From Cronobacter condimenti 1330 (GTDB lineage: Bacteria > Pseudomonadota > Gammaproteobacteria > Enterobacterales > Enterobacteriaceae): DNA of 64,000 nt. The stretch's first letter is position 1, and every line of letters begins with the position of its first letter. The position numbers were made by a program, and so were the translations under genes. The notes below the pieces were generated by a model that saw only the letters and a list, made by a program, of their open reading frames with translations, made no database searches and was not told where the DNA came from. The stretch lies in contig NZ_CP012264.1 in the NCBI RefSeq assembly GCF_001277255.1, positions 1,674,001 through 1,738,000 on the forward strand, given 5' to 3'. Below, piece by piece: positions 8,174 to 17,110 of this stretch.

Positions 8174-8587
8174 ATGCTCGATAAACTGGACGCCGCGCTG
8201 CGCTTTCAACAGGAAGCTATCAATCTACGCGCTCAGCGTCAGGAGATTCTGGCGGCCAATATCGCCAACGCCGATACCCCAGGTTTTCAGGCGCGCGATA
8301 TTGATTTCGCCAGCCAACTGAAAAAAGTGATGGATCAGGGCCGCGCGTCAGGCAGCACCATGACGCTCGCCATGACCTCATCACGCCATATACCGGCTCA
8401 GGCGTCGACCGGCGCTTCTCTTGATTTGCTTTACCGCGTGCCGGATCAGCCGTCGATGGATGGCAACACCGTCGATATGGACCGTGAGCGCACCCAGTTT
8501 GCCGACAACAGCCTGAAGTATCAGACCGATCTGCAGGTTCTTGGCGGCCAAATCAAAAGCATGATGTCCGTGCTGCAGCAACAGTAA
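8174..8587 (+). CDS. flgB: Flagellar proximal rod protein FlgB
   Basis: 137 residues, a rod subunit next to the MS ring/export gate. The start is ATG 8174 (MLDKLDAALRFQQEAI), with AATTGGAGGA just upstream. A longer frame reaching back to 8036 lacks a good site and has no homologous extension. The rod-family N-terminal motif ANIANADTPGFQARDIDF (about residues 30-47) and C-terminal heptad region are present. First gene of the flgBCDEFGHIJ operon; flgC follows by 13 bp. Confidence 0.96.
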   Translation: MLDKLDAALRFQQEAINLRAQRQEILAANIANADTPGFQARDIDFASQLKKVMDQGRASGSTMTLAMTSSRHIPAQASTGASLDLLYRVPDQPSMDGNTVDMDRERTQFADNSLKYQTDLQVLGGQIKSMMSVLQQQ

Positions 8588-8600
8588 GGGTTAAGAAGCG

Positions 8601-9005
8601 ATGGCGCTTTTAAATATTTTCGACATTGCCGGCTCAGCGATGACCGCGCAATCCAAACGCATGAACGTGGCGGCAAGTAACCTTGCCAACGCCGACAGCG
8701 CGACCGGGCCGGATGGTCAGCCTTACCGCGCAAAGCAAGTGGTCTTCCAGGTAGATGCAGCGCCGGGTGCGGCGACAGGCGGCGTGAAGGTAACGGATGT
8801 GGTGGAAAGCCAGGCGCCGGACAAGCTCATCTATGAGCCAGGCAACCCGCTGGCCGATGCCAAAGGGTATGTCCGTATGCCGAACGTTGACGTCGTAGGC
8901 GAGATGGTGAACTCCATGTCTGCCTCACGCAGCTATCAGGCTAACGTCGAAGTGCTGAACACCGTGAAAAGCATGATGCTCAAAACGCTCACGCTCGGTC
9001 AATAA
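8601..9005 (+). CDS. flgC: Flagellar proximal rod protein FlgC
   Basis: A rod subunit of 134 residues, exported by the flagellar type III system and so without a cleaved signal peptide. The N-terminal axial-protein motif is AASNLANADSATGPDGQPYRAKQVVFQ (about 24-50) and the C-terminal motif VEVLNTVKSMMLKTLTLGQ ends the protein. Both terminal helices pack into the rod. GGGTTAAGAAGCG precedes the ATG. Flanked by flgB and flgD with short gaps. Confidence 0.97.
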   Translation: MALLNIFDIAGSAMTAQSKRMNVAASNLANADSATGPDGQPYRAKQVVFQVDAAPGAATGGVKVTDVVESQAPDKLIYEPGNPLADAKGYVRMPNVDVVGEMVNSMSASRSYQANVEVLNTVKSMMLKTLTLGQ

Positions 9006-9016
9006 AGGAGAGAGTC

Positions 9017-9697
9017 ATGTCGATTACGCCAGGCATTAGCGACAGTTATAGCACCAGTAGTACCAGCAGCGCGACGTCCGGCAGCAGCCTGACCGGGAGT
9101 AAAGCGTCGGATCTGCAAAGCAGCTTCCTGACGCTTTTGGTCGCGCAGTTGAAAAACCAGGACCCGACCAACCCGCTGCAGAATAACGAACTGACCACGC
9201 AGCTTGCGCAGATCAGTACCGTTAGCGGCATTGAAAAACTGAATACCACGCTCGGATCTATCTCCGGCCAGATTGATAACAGCCAGTCGCTTGCGGCGAG
9301 CGCGCTTATCGGTCACGGCGTGATGATCCCGGGCAGCTCAATTCTGACTGGCAAAGACACCACAACACCGTTTGGCGTTGAGTTGCAACAGGCCGCAGAT
9401 AAAGTTACCGCCACTGTCACTGATAAGAGCGGGAAAGTCGTTCGTACCATCGAAATCGGCGCGCTGAGCGCTGGGGTCCATACCTTCTCTTGGGATGGCT
9501 CGATGAGCGACGGCACTAAGGCGCCGGATGGCTCCTACAACGTCTCCATCGCTGCAAGCAACGGAGGCACCCAGCTGGTCGCTCAGCCGCTTAACTTCGC
9601 GCTAGTGAACGGCATTACGCGAAGCAACGGTTCGAGCCTGCTGGATCTGGGCACCTACGGGACTGCCTCACTCGACCAGGTACGGCAAATTATTTAA
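9017..9697 (+). CDS. flgD: Flagellar hook cap / assembly protein FlgD
   Basis: 226 residues. FlgD caps the growing hook and lets FlgE monomers polymerise; it is absent from the finished flagellum. The Ser/Thr-rich N-terminus leads to the conserved block FLTLLVAQLKNQDPTNPLQNNELTTQLAQ (about 37-65), the part needed for export and capping. The C-terminal half has the FlgD Tudor-like/Ig-like domain (FSWDGSMSDGTKAPDGSYNVSI). AAAGGAGAGAGTC precedes the ATG. Co-directional, 11 bp after flgC. Confidence 0.97.
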   Translation: MSITPGISDSYSTSSTSSATSGSSLTGSKASDLQSSFLTLLVAQLKNQDPTNPLQNNELTTQLAQISTVSGIEKLNTTLGSISGQIDNSQSLAASALIGHGVMIPGSSILTGKDTTTPFGVELQQAADKVTATVTDKSGKVVRTIEIGALSAGVHTFSWDGSMSDGTKAPDGSYNVSIAASNGGTQLVAQPLNFALVNGITRSNGSSLLDLGTYGTASLDQVRQII

Positions 9698-9723
9698 GCC
9701 TTCAATCTTATCAGGAGTAAGAA

Positions 9724-10956
9724 ATGGCCTTTTCACAAGCGGTCAGCGGTCTGAATGCTGCCAGCACTAACCTCGACGTTATCGGCAACAACATTGCCAA
9801 CTCCGCCACTTATGGTTTTAAGTCTGGCACCGTCTCTTTCGCCGATATGTTTGCCGGCTCAAAAGCGGGTCTTGGCGTTAAAGTTGCGGGCATTACTCAG
9901 GACTTCGGCGACGGCGTGACCACCAACACCGGTCGTAAGCTTGACGTCGCTATCAGCCAGAACGGTTTCTTCCGTCTGGTCGACTCTAACGGCGGCGTAT
10001 TCTACAGCCGTAACGGCCAGTTCAAACTGGACGAAAAAAGCAACCTGGTCAACATGCAGGGCATGCAGGTCACCGGCTATCCGGCAACCGGCACCCCGCC
10101 GACCATTCAGCAGGGCGCAGACCCGGTTGCGCTGACCGTTCCAACCGCGCAGATGCCGGCGAGCAAAACCACCAGCGCAAACTTCGTAATGAACCTGAAC
10201 TCGTCTGACGATGTTCCGGCGCAGTCCCCGTTTGATCCGGCTAACTCCAGCACCTTTAACAAAAGCGTGCCGCTGACCGTTTACGACAGCCTGGGTAACG
10301 AACACAACCTGAAGCTGTACTACGTGAAAACCGCTGACAACAAATGGGATGTCTACAACATGGACACCAGCGTTGGCTCCGCGACGCCGACCGCGCCGCT
10401 GACCAGCCTGACCTTCAGCGACAGCGGCGCCCTGACCGGCATCACTAACGCTGCACCGGCGGGCTCTCAGCAGGTACCGGTTGCCGTGGCTGCGCTGAAC
10501 GGCTCTGCGGCATTCAGCTTCACCATGAACATGACGGGCACCACCCAGCAGAACTCTGGCGCGAACGTCATCCTGACCTCCAACCAGAACGGCTACAAGC
10601 CGGGCGACCTGGTCGGTTACTCCGTGAACGAAGACGGCAGCCTTGTTGGCAACTACTCCAACGAGAAGAGCCAGCTGCTGGGTCAGATCGTTCTGGCGAA
10701 CTTTGCGAACCCGGAAGGTCTTGCTTCTCAGGGCGACAACGTATGGTCAGCAAGCACCGCTTCTGGTGTGGCACTGCTGGGTTCTGCTGGCACCGGTAAC
10801 TTCGGTAAGCTGACCAGCGGCGCGCTCGAAGCCTCGAACGTCGATTTGAGTAAAGAACTGGTCAACATGATCGTCGCGCAGCGTAACTACCAGTCGAACG
10901 CGCAGACCATCAAGACTCAGGATCAGATCCTCAATACCCTGGTTAACCTGCGTTAA
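9724..10956 (+). CDS. flgE: Flagellar hook protein FlgE
   Basis: 410 residues; the hook is a universal joint built of about 120 copies of this protein. The N-terminal motif (FSQAVSGLNAASTNLDVIGNNIANSATYGFKSG) and the C-terminal motif (LVNMIVAQRNYQSNAQTIKTQDQILNTLVNLR) form the coiled-coil core. The middle (about 90-330) is the surface-exposed D1/D2 region and is rich in Thr, Ser and Asn. Codon use is strongly biased to preferred codons, fitting high expression. TCAGGAGTAAGAA precedes the ATG. Confidence 0.97.
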   Translation: MAFSQAVSGLNAASTNLDVIGNNIANSATYGFKSGTVSFADMFAGSKAGLGVKVAGITQDFGDGVTTNTGRKLDVAISQNGFFRLVDSNGGVFYSRNGQFKLDEKSNLVNMQGMQVTGYPATGTPPTIQQGADPVALTVPTAQMPASKTTSANFVMNLNSSDDVPAQSPFDPANSSTFNKSVPLTVYDSLGNEHNLKLYYVKTADNKWDVYNMDTSVGSATPTAPLTSLTFSDSGALTGITNAAPAGSQQVPVAVAALNGSAAFSFTMNMTGTTQQNSGANVILTSNQNGYKPGDLVGYSVNEDGSLVGNYSNEKSQLLGQIVLANFANPEGLASQGDNVWSASTASGVALLGSAGTGNFGKLTSGALEASNVDLSKELVNMIVAQRNYQSNAQTIKTQDQILNTLVNLR

Positions 10957-10976
10957 TTGTCTGAAGGGATGGCTTA

Positions 10977-11735
10977 ATGGATCACGCAATTTATACCGCC
11001 ATGGGCGCAGCCAGCCAGACGCTGAATCAGCAGTCTGTTACGGCGAGCAACCTGGCCAACGCCTCAACGCCTGGCTTTCGCGCTCAGCTCAACGCGCTGC
11101 GCGCCGTGCCGGTAGAAGGGCTGTCATTGCCAACCCGTACGCTGGTCACGGCTTCCACCCCTGGCGTCAACATGAGCCAGGGCTCGCTCGACTACACCTC
11201 GCGTCCGCTGGACGTTGCCATTCAGGGCAGCGACGGCTGGCTGGCGGTACAGGCGCCGGACGGCACCGAAGCGTATACCCGCAACGGTAACATCCAGCGC
11301 ACCGCGACCGGCCAGCTGACCATCCAGGGAAATCCTGTGATGGGCGAGGGCGGTCCGGTCGTGGTGCCGGAAGGCGCAGAAGTCACGATCGCCGCCGACG
11401 GGACTATCTCCGTGCTGAACCCGGGCGATGCACCCAACACCATTGCCCCGGTTGGCCGCCTGAAAATGGTAAAAGCCAGCGCGCAGGAAGTGGTGCGTGG
11501 CGATGACGGGCTGTTCCGTTTAAACCAGCAGGCGCAGACCGCCCGCGGTGCGACGTTGCAGGCCGACCCGACCATCAGCCTGATGTCAGGCGTGCTGGAA
11601 GGCAGCAACGTGAAACCCGTGGAAGCAATGACCGACATGATAGCCAACGCCCGTCGCTTCGAAATGCAGATGAAAATCATCAGCAGCGTCGATGAGAACG
11701 AGCAACGCGCTAACCAGTTATTGTCGATAAGTTAA
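10977..11735 (+). CDS. flgF: Flagellar proximal rod protein FlgF
   Basis: 252 residues, one of the rod proteins between FlgB/FlgC and FlgG. The axial N-terminal motif (TASNLANASTPGFRAQLNALRAV, about 22-44), the FlgE/F/G central motif (YTRNGNIQRTATGQLTIQGNPVMG) and the C-terminal helical motif (MTDMIANARRFEMQMKIISSVDENEQRANQLLS) are present. Starts 20 bp after flgE with GAAGGGATGGCTTA before the ATG. Confidence 0.97.
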   Translation: MDHAIYTAMGAASQTLNQQSVTASNLANASTPGFRAQLNALRAVPVEGLSLPTRTLVTASTPGVNMSQGSLDYTSRPLDVAIQGSDGWLAVQAPDGTEAYTRNGNIQRTATGQLTIQGNPVMGEGGPVVVPEGAEVTIAADGTISVLNPGDAPNTIAPVGRLKMVKASAQEVVRGDDGLFRLNQQAQTARGATLQADPTISLMSGVLEGSNVKPVEAMTDMIANARRFEMQMKIISSVDENEQRANQLLSIS

Positions 11736-11751
11736 TCAACAGGACGACACT

Positions 11752-12534
11752 ATGATCAGTTCTTTATGGATTGCCAAAACCGGTCTCGACGCCCAGCAAA
11801 CCAATATGGACGTTATCGCCAACAACCTGGCGAACGTAAGCACCAATGGTTTCAAACGTCAGCGCGCGGTATTTGAAGATCTGCTTTATCAAACCATCCG
11901 CCAGCCGGGTGCGCAGTCGTCTGAACAGACGACGCTGCCTTCCGGTCTGCAGATTGGTACCGGTGTGCGCCCTGTCGCCACTGAACGTCTGCACAGCCAG
12001 GGCAACCTGTCTCAGACCAACAACAGTAAAGATGTCGCTATTAAAGGCCAGGGCTTCTTCCAGGTTCTGCTGCCGGACGGCACCTCCGCGTATACCCGCG
12101 ACGGTTCTTTCCAGGTAGATCAGAACGGCCAGCTCGTGACCGCGGGCGGCTTCCAGGTACAGCCTGCTATTACTATCCCGGCGAATGCGCTGAGCATCAC
12201 CGTCGGTCGCGACGGCGTGGTGAGCGTGACCCAGCAGGGAACGGCAGCGCCAGTTCAGGTCGGCCAGATCAACCTGACCACCTTTATGAACGACAGTGGT
12301 CTGGAAAGCATTGGTGAAAACCTCTACACCGAAACGCAGTCCTCCGGCACGCCGAACGAAAGCACGCCGGGCCTGAACGGTGCAGGGCTGCTGTATCAAG
12401 GTTATGTCGAAACCTCTAACGTCAACGTGGCGGAAGAGCTGGTCAACATGATCCAGGTGCAGCGCGCTTACGAGATTAACAGTAAAGCGGTTTCCACCAC
12501 TGACCAGATGCTGCAAAAACTGACGCAACTCTAA
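11752..12534 (+). CDS. flgG: Flagellar distal rod protein FlgG
   Basis: 260 residues, exactly the enteric length. The distal rod that passes through the P and L rings is made of FlgG. It shares the FlgE/F/G fold: MDVIANNLANVSTNGFKRQRAVFED (about 18-42), AYTRDGSFQVDQNGQLVTAGG in the middle, and VNMIQVQRAYEINSKAVSTTDQMLQKLTQL at the end. ACAGGACGACACT precedes the ATG. It is followed by a stable hairpin before flgH. Confidence 0.97.
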   Translation: MISSLWIAKTGLDAQQTNMDVIANNLANVSTNGFKRQRAVFEDLLYQTIRQPGAQSSEQTTLPSGLQIGTGVRPVATERLHSQGNLSQTNNSKDVAIKGQGFFQVLLPDGTSAYTRDGSFQVDQNGQLVTAGGFQVQPAITIPANALSITVGRDGVVSVTQQGTAAPVQVGQINLTTFMNDSGLESIGENLYTETQSSGTPNESTPGLNGAGLLYQGYVETSNVNVAEELVNMIQVQRAYEINSKAVSTTDQMLQKLTQL

Positions 12535-12541
12535 AGCCTGT

Positions 12542-12568
12542 TTCGGTGTGGCGATAAGCCACACCGAA
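12542..12568 (+). other. Intercistronic stem-loop between flgG and flgH
   Basis: A perfect 11-bp inverted repeat (TTCGGTGTGGC / GCCACACCGAA) with a 5-nt GATAA loop, starting 8 bases after the flgG stop. No T-run follows, so it is unlikely to be a full terminator. It could slow RNA decay or attenuate, but that is inference. Confidence 0.75.
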
Positions 12569-12591
12569 CGCCACTACTGAAGATGAAAGCA

Positions 12592-13290
12592 ATGCAAAAG
12601 ACCGGTGCGCAACTCTGCCCTTTAGCGATAGCTCTCGCAATGACCCTTTCGGGTTGTGCGTGGGTGCCTTCTACTCCGCTGGTTCAGGGCGCGACGACCG
12701 CGCAGCCCGCACCTGCCCCCGCGCCGGTGGTTAACGGTTCCATTTTCCAGTCGGTACAGCAGATTAACTACGGTTATCAGCCGCTGTTCGAAGACCGTCG
12801 TCCGCGTAATGTCGGCGACACGCTCACGATTGAGCTGCAAGAAAACGTCAGTGCGAGCAAGAGCTCGTCGGCGAACGCCAGCCGCGACGGCAAGACCAAC
12901 TTCGGTCTTGATACCGTACCGCGCTATCTCCAGGGCCTCTTTGGCAATGCGCGCGCCGATGTCAGCGCGTCCGGTGGCAATACCTTTAATGGTAAAGGCG
13001 GCGCTAACGCCAGCAACACCTTCAGCGGCACGCTGACTGTGACCGTCGATCAGGTTCTCGCCAACGGCAACCTGCACGTGGTAGGTGAAAAACAGATTGC
13101 CATCAACCAGGGCACAGAATTTATCCGCTTCTCGGGCGTGGTTAATCCTCGCACCATTAGCGGCAGCAACACGGTACCGTCCACGCAGGTGGCGGATGCC
13201 CGAATCGAATATGTCGGCAACGGCTATATCAACGAAGCGCAGAACATGGGATGGCTACAGCGTTTCTTCCTTAATTTATCGCCGATGTAA
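12592..13290 (+). CDS. flgH: Flagellar L-ring lipoprotein FlgH
   Basis: A lipoprotein that forms the outer-membrane L ring, the bushing around the rod. I choose ATG 12592 (MQKTGAQLCPLAIALAMTLSGCAWVPS): it gives 232 residues, as in E. coli, and has GAAG 9 bases upstream. The ATG at 12583 would add three residues but sits directly on that site. The signal peptide ends in the lipobox LSGC (Cys22). The NGSIFQ and GDTLTIELQENVSASKSSSANASRDG segments and the C-terminal NMGWLQRFFLNLSPM are strongly conserved. Confidence 0.95.
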   Translation: MQKTGAQLCPLAIALAMTLSGCAWVPSTPLVQGATTAQPAPAPAPVVNGSIFQSVQQINYGYQPLFEDRRPRNVGDTLTIELQENVSASKSSSANASRDGKTNFGLDTVPRYLQGLFGNARADVSASGGNTFNGKGGANASNTFSGTLTVTVDQVLANGNLHVVGEKQIAINQGTEFIRFSGVVNPRTISGSNTVPSTQVADARIEYVGNGYINEAQNMGWLQRFFLNLSPM

Positions 13291-13302
13291 CAGAGGTGAA
13301 AA

Positions 13303-14400
13303 ATGTTTAAATCGCTCCCAGGACTCCTGCTGCTGCTCGTCGCGACCTTCGCGCAAGCTGACCGCATTCGTGACTTAACCACCGTACAGGGTGTACGTGA
13401 AAACTCCCTGATCGGCTACGGCCTGGTGGTAGGCCTTGACGGCACGGGTGACCAGACGACCCAGACGCCGTTTACCACGCAGAGCCTGAATAACATGCTC
13501 TCCCAGCTTGGGATCACCGTCCCGGCGGGCACAAACATGCAGCTAAAAAACGTGGCGGCGGTTATGGTGACCGCTTCTTACCCGGCGTTCGCGCGTCAGG
13601 GTCAGTCCATTGACGTTGTCGTTTCCTCGATGGGTAACGCCAAAAGCCTGCGCGGCGGTACGCTGCTGATGACGCCGCTGAAAGGCGTCGACAACCAGGT
13701 TTACGCACTGGCGCAGGGCAACATTCTGATAGGTGGCGCGGGCGCATCCGCTGGCGGCAGCAGTGTTCAGGTGAACCAGCTTAACGGTGGCCGTATCACT
13801 AACGGCGCGGTAATTGAACGTGAACTGCCGACCCAGTTTGGTAACGGCAACACGATCAACCTGCAGCTGAATAATGACGACTTTACGCTGGCACAGCAGA
13901 TCTCTGACACCATTAACCGCGCACGCGGTTATGGCAGCGCCATGGCGCTGGATGCCCGTACCGTGCAGGTGCGTGCGCCAGGCGGCGGCAGCTCTCAGGT
14001 ACAACTGCTGGCAGGCATCCAGAACCTTGAAGTGAATGTCGCGGTTCAGGACGCCAAAGTCATCATTAACTCACGCACCGGCTCCGTGGTAATGAACCGC
14101 GAAGTGTCCCTCGACAGCTGTGCGGTCGCGCAGGGCAACCTTTCCGTGACGGTTAACCAGCAGGCGAATGTGAGCCAGCCGGATACGCCGTTCGGCGGCG
14201 GCCAGACGGTTGTCACGCCGCAAACTCAGATTGATATGCGCCAGAGCGGCGGTGCGTTGCAGCGTGTGACCTCCAGCGCCAACCTGAACAGCGTGGTGCG
14301 CGCCCTGAATGCGCTGGGTGCAACCCCGATGGATCTGATGTCAATTCTGCAATCCATGCAAAGCGCGGGCTGTCTGCGCGCCAAACTGGAAATCATCTGA
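13303..14400 (+). CDS. flgI: Flagellar P-ring protein FlgI
   Basis: 365 residues, the periplasmic protein that forms the P ring around the rod with help from FlgA. It has a cleavable signal peptide (MFKSLPGLLLLLVATFAQA, cut before DRIRDL at about residue 20). The conserved start of the mature protein (RDLTTVQGVRENSLIGYGLVVGLDGTGD) identifies the family. CAGAGGTGAAAA precedes the ATG. Its TGA stop overlaps the flgJ ATG by one base, which suggests translational coupling. Confidence 0.97.
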   Translation: MFKSLPGLLLLLVATFAQADRIRDLTTVQGVRENSLIGYGLVVGLDGTGDQTTQTPFTTQSLNNMLSQLGITVPAGTNMQLKNVAAVMVTASYPAFARQGQSIDVVVSSMGNAKSLRGGTLLMTPLKGVDNQVYALAQGNILIGGAGASAGGSSVQVNQLNGGRITNGAVIERELPTQFGNGNTINLQLNNDDFTLAQQISDTINRARGYGSAMALDARTVQVRAPGGGSSQVQLLAGIQNLEVNVAVQDAKVIINSRTGSVVMNREVSLDSCAVAQGNLSVTVNQQANVSQPDTPFGGGQTVVTPQTQIDMRQSGGALQRVTSSANLNSVVRALNALGATPMDLMSILQSMQSAGCLRAKLEII

Positions 14401-15362
14401 TGCTGACTGATAGCAAATTACTGTCCAGCGCCGCCTTTGATGCGCAATCGCTCAATGACCTGAAAGCTAAGGCTGGAAAGGATCCGAACGGCAACCTGAA
14501 ATCGGTTGCCCGCCAGGTGGAAGGGATGTTCGTGCAAATGATGCTGAAGAGCATGCGCGAAGCGTTACCCAAGGATGGGATGTTCAGTAGCGATCAGACA
14601 CGGCTTTACACCAGCATGTACGATCAGCAAATCGCCCAGCAGATGACCGCGGGCAAAGGCCTCGGCCTTGCTGACATGATGGTCAAACAGATGGGCGGCG
14701 ATCCGTCTGCGGCTGCGGAGCCTGCGCAGGCACAAACCACGTCTCAGGTGCCGATGAAATTTGATATCGACACCATGAATAGCTACCGCAACCAGGCGAT
14801 CACCCAGATTGTGCGTCAGGCCATGCCGAAGGCGCCGTCGAATGAAGAGCCGCTCTCCGGTGACAGCAAAGACTTCCTCGCGCAGCTTTCACTGCCGGCG
14901 AAACTGGCGAGCCAGCAGAGCGGTGTGCCCCATCACCTGATCCTCGCCCAGGCGGCGCTCGAATCAGGCTGGGGCCAGCGCCAGATCCGCAAAGAGAACG
15001 GTGAGCCGAGCTTTAACATTTTCGGCGTTAAAGCGACCTCTTCCTGGAAAGGGCCGGTGACGGAAATCACTACCACCGAATATGAAAACGGTGAAGCGAA
15101 GAAAGTGAAAGCGAAGTTCCGCGTCTACGGCTCGTATCTTGAAGCGCTGTCCGATTACGTGGGCATGCTGACGCGCAACCCGCGCTATGCGGCGGTGACC
15201 AGCGCAGGCTCAGCGGAAGAGGGCGCGCAAGCGTTGCAGGCCGCGGGCTACGCGACCGATCCGAACTACGCCCGTAAGCTCACCAGCATGATTCAGCAGA
15301 TGAAAGCGGTCGGTGAAAAGGTGAGCAAAGCGTACAGCCAGGATATCTCGACGTTGTTCTGA
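14400..15362 (+). CDS. flgJ: Flagellar rod cap protein and peptidoglycan hydrolase FlgJ
   Basis: A two-domain protein of 320 residues. The N-terminal half (about 1-140) caps the growing rod: VARQVEGMFVQMMLKSMREALPKDGMFSSDQTRLYTSMYDQQ is the rod-binding region. The C-terminal half (about 155-315) is a glucosaminidase-type domain that opens a hole in peptidoglycan; the catalytic glutamate is probably Glu188 in the motif ALESGWG. It overlaps the flgI stop by one base and is the last gene of the flgB operon. Confidence 0.96.
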   Translation: MLTDSKLLSSAAFDAQSLNDLKAKAGKDPNGNLKSVARQVEGMFVQMMLKSMREALPKDGMFSSDQTRLYTSMYDQQIAQQMTAGKGLGLADMMVKQMGGDPSAAAEPAQAQTTSQVPMKFDIDTMNSYRNQAITQIVRQAMPKAPSNEEPLSGDSKDFLAQLSLPAKLASQQSGVPHHLILAQAALESGWGQRQIRKENGEPSFNIFGVKATSSWKGPVTEITTTEYENGEAKKVKAKFRVYGSYLEALSDYVGMLTRNPRYAAVTSAGSAEEGAQALQAAGYATDPNYARKLTSMIQQMKAVGEKVSKAYSQDISTLF

Positions 15363-15368
15363 AACGGC

Positions 15369-15395
15369 TCAAGTTCTCGTAAGGGCTGCCGATAA
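15369..15395 (+). promoter_or_regulatory. Sigma-28 (FliA) promoter for flgKL
   Basis: TCAAGTTC (15369-15376), an 11-bp spacer and GCCGATAA (15388-15395). The -10 matches the sigma-28 consensus at all eight positions, the -35 at six of eight, and the spacing is exact. flgKL is a known late, FliA-dependent operon in enterics. Confidence 0.9.
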
Positions 15396-15437
15396 TTATC
15401 GTCAGGACCCGCGTATGAATGTTCAAAAGGAACCTCC

Positions 15438-17096
15438 ATGTCCAGTAGCTTAATTAATAGCGCCATGAGTGGCCTGAGTGCGGCGCAAACCGCACTGAGC
15501 ACGGTGAGCAATAACATCTCTAACTACAACGTCGCAGGCTATACCCGCCAGACCACCATTCTGGGGCAGTCTAACAGCACCATGACGCAGGGCGGCTGGG
15601 TTGGCAACGGCGTGTATGTGTCCGGTATTCAGCGTGAATATGATGCATTTATCACCAATCAGCTGAACGCGGCGCAAAACCAGAGCAGCGGGTTAACCAC
15701 CCGTTATGAGCAGATGTCGAAAATCGACGATATGCTCTCTGGCACTACCAATAACATCTCTACCACGATGCAGGATTTCTTCAAAAGCCTGCAAACGCTG
15801 GCCAGCAACGCCGAAGATCCGGCCGCGCGTCAGACTCTGCTTGGCAAAGCAGACGGTCTGGTTAACCAGTTCAAAGTGGTGGATCAGTATCTGCGTGACC
15901 AGGATAAGCAGGTCAGTACGGCCGTTACCGCAAACGTCCAGCAGATCAATAACTTCGCGACCCAGATTGCGTCGCTGAACGAACAGATCACCCGCCTGAC
16001 CGGGATGGGTGCGGGCGCATCGCCAAACGATCTGTTGGATCAGCGCGATCAACTGGTGAGCGAGCTGAATAAAATCGTCGGCGTTGATGTCACCGTTCAG
16101 GATGGCAACACCTTTAACGTCACGATGGCGAACGGCTACAACCTGGTGCAGGGCAGCAAAGCCAGCCAGCTTGCCGCCGTGCCGTCCAGCGCCGATCCGG
16201 GCCGTACTACCATCGCGTTCGTGGATAAAATTGCGGGCAATATTGAGATCCCGGAGCGACTGGTGACCACCGGGTCGCTGGGCGGTCTGTTCGCTTTCCG
16301 CTCTCAGGATCTGGATCTGGCGCGTAACAACCTGGGCCAGTTGGCGCTTGCGTTTGGCGACTCGTTCAACAAGCAGCACGAAGCGGGCTTTGATGCTAAC
16401 GGCGATCCCGGTAAAGCGTTCTTTAAGCTTGGCACCGCAGCGGCGATGAGTAACACCCGTAACACGGGAACGGCCTCGCTGACCGCGACTATCACTGATA
16501 GCAAAGCGGTGAAAGCCAGTGATTATCAGATGGCGTTTGACGGTGCTAACTGGAAAGTGACGCGTCTGTCTGACAACGTTATCGTCAACGCCACGCCGAC
16601 GCTGGATGGTTCTGGCAACCTGGCTTCACTGGCATTTGACGGCCTGAAGGTCGACATTACCGGTGCGGCGGCGAACAAAGACACCTTTACCGTGAAACCG
16701 GTCGCGAACGTCATCATCAGCATGGATGTGGCGGTACACGACGAGGCGGAAATCGCGATGGCGTCGGATGCGACGTCTGGCGAGAGCGACAACCGTAACG
16801 GTAAAGCGCTGCTGGATCTGCAAAACAGCAAAACCATCGGCGGCAGCAAAACCTTTAACGATGCCTATGCGGCGTTTATCAGTAACGTGGGTAACACCAC
16901 GAATACGCTGAAAAGCTCCAGCACGACGCAGACTAACGTGGCCACGCAGCTGACCAAACAGCAGCAGTCCATTTCCGGGGTAAACCTGGATGAAGAATAC
17001 GGCAACCTGCAGCGCTTCCAGCAGTACTACATGGCGAATGCCCAGGTGCTGCAGACCGCGTCCGCGCTGTTTGACGCCCTTCTCCAGATTCGCTAA
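15438..17096 (+). CDS. flgK: Flagellar hook-filament junction protein FlgK (HAP1)
   Basis: 552 residues, the first of two junction proteins that link the hook to the filament. The N-terminal axial motif (LINSAMSGLSAAQTALSTVSNNISNYNVAGYTRQ) and the C-terminal motif (GVNLDEEYGNLQRFQQYYMANAQVLQTASALFDALLQIR) are conserved and are what FlgN recognises. The middle (about 330-450) is the variable exposed region. AAAAGGAACCTCC precedes the ATG; the sigma-28 promoter lies 43 bases upstream. Confidence 0.97.
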   Translation: MSSSLINSAMSGLSAAQTALSTVSNNISNYNVAGYTRQTTILGQSNSTMTQGGWVGNGVYVSGIQREYDAFITNQLNAAQNQSSGLTTRYEQMSKIDDMLSGTTNNISTTMQDFFKSLQTLASNAEDPAARQTLLGKADGLVNQFKVVDQYLRDQDKQVSTAVTANVQQINNFATQIASLNEQITRLTGMGAGASPNDLLDQRDQLVSELNKIVGVDVTVQDGNTFNVTMANGYNLVQGSKASQLAAVPSSADPGRTTIAFVDKIAGNIEIPERLVTTGSLGGLFAFRSQDLDLARNNLGQLALAFGDSFNKQHEAGFDANGDPGKAFFKLGTAAAMSNTRNTGTASLTATITDSKAVKASDYQMAFDGANWKVTRLSDNVIVNATPTLDGSGNLASLAFDGLKVDITGAAANKDTFTVKPVANVIISMDVAVHDEAEIAMASDATSGESDNRNGKALLDLQNSKTIGGSKTFNDAYAAFISNVGNTTNTLKSSSTTQTNVATQLTKQQQSISGVNLDEEYGNLQRFQQYYMANAQVLQTASALFDALLQIR

Positions 17097-17110
17097 CAGG
17101 GAACCGAACA

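Noticed and set aside
15693..16379. 228-residue minus-strand frame inside flgK
   Set aside because: Shadow of flgK; no ribosome binding site and composition typical of an antisense frame.
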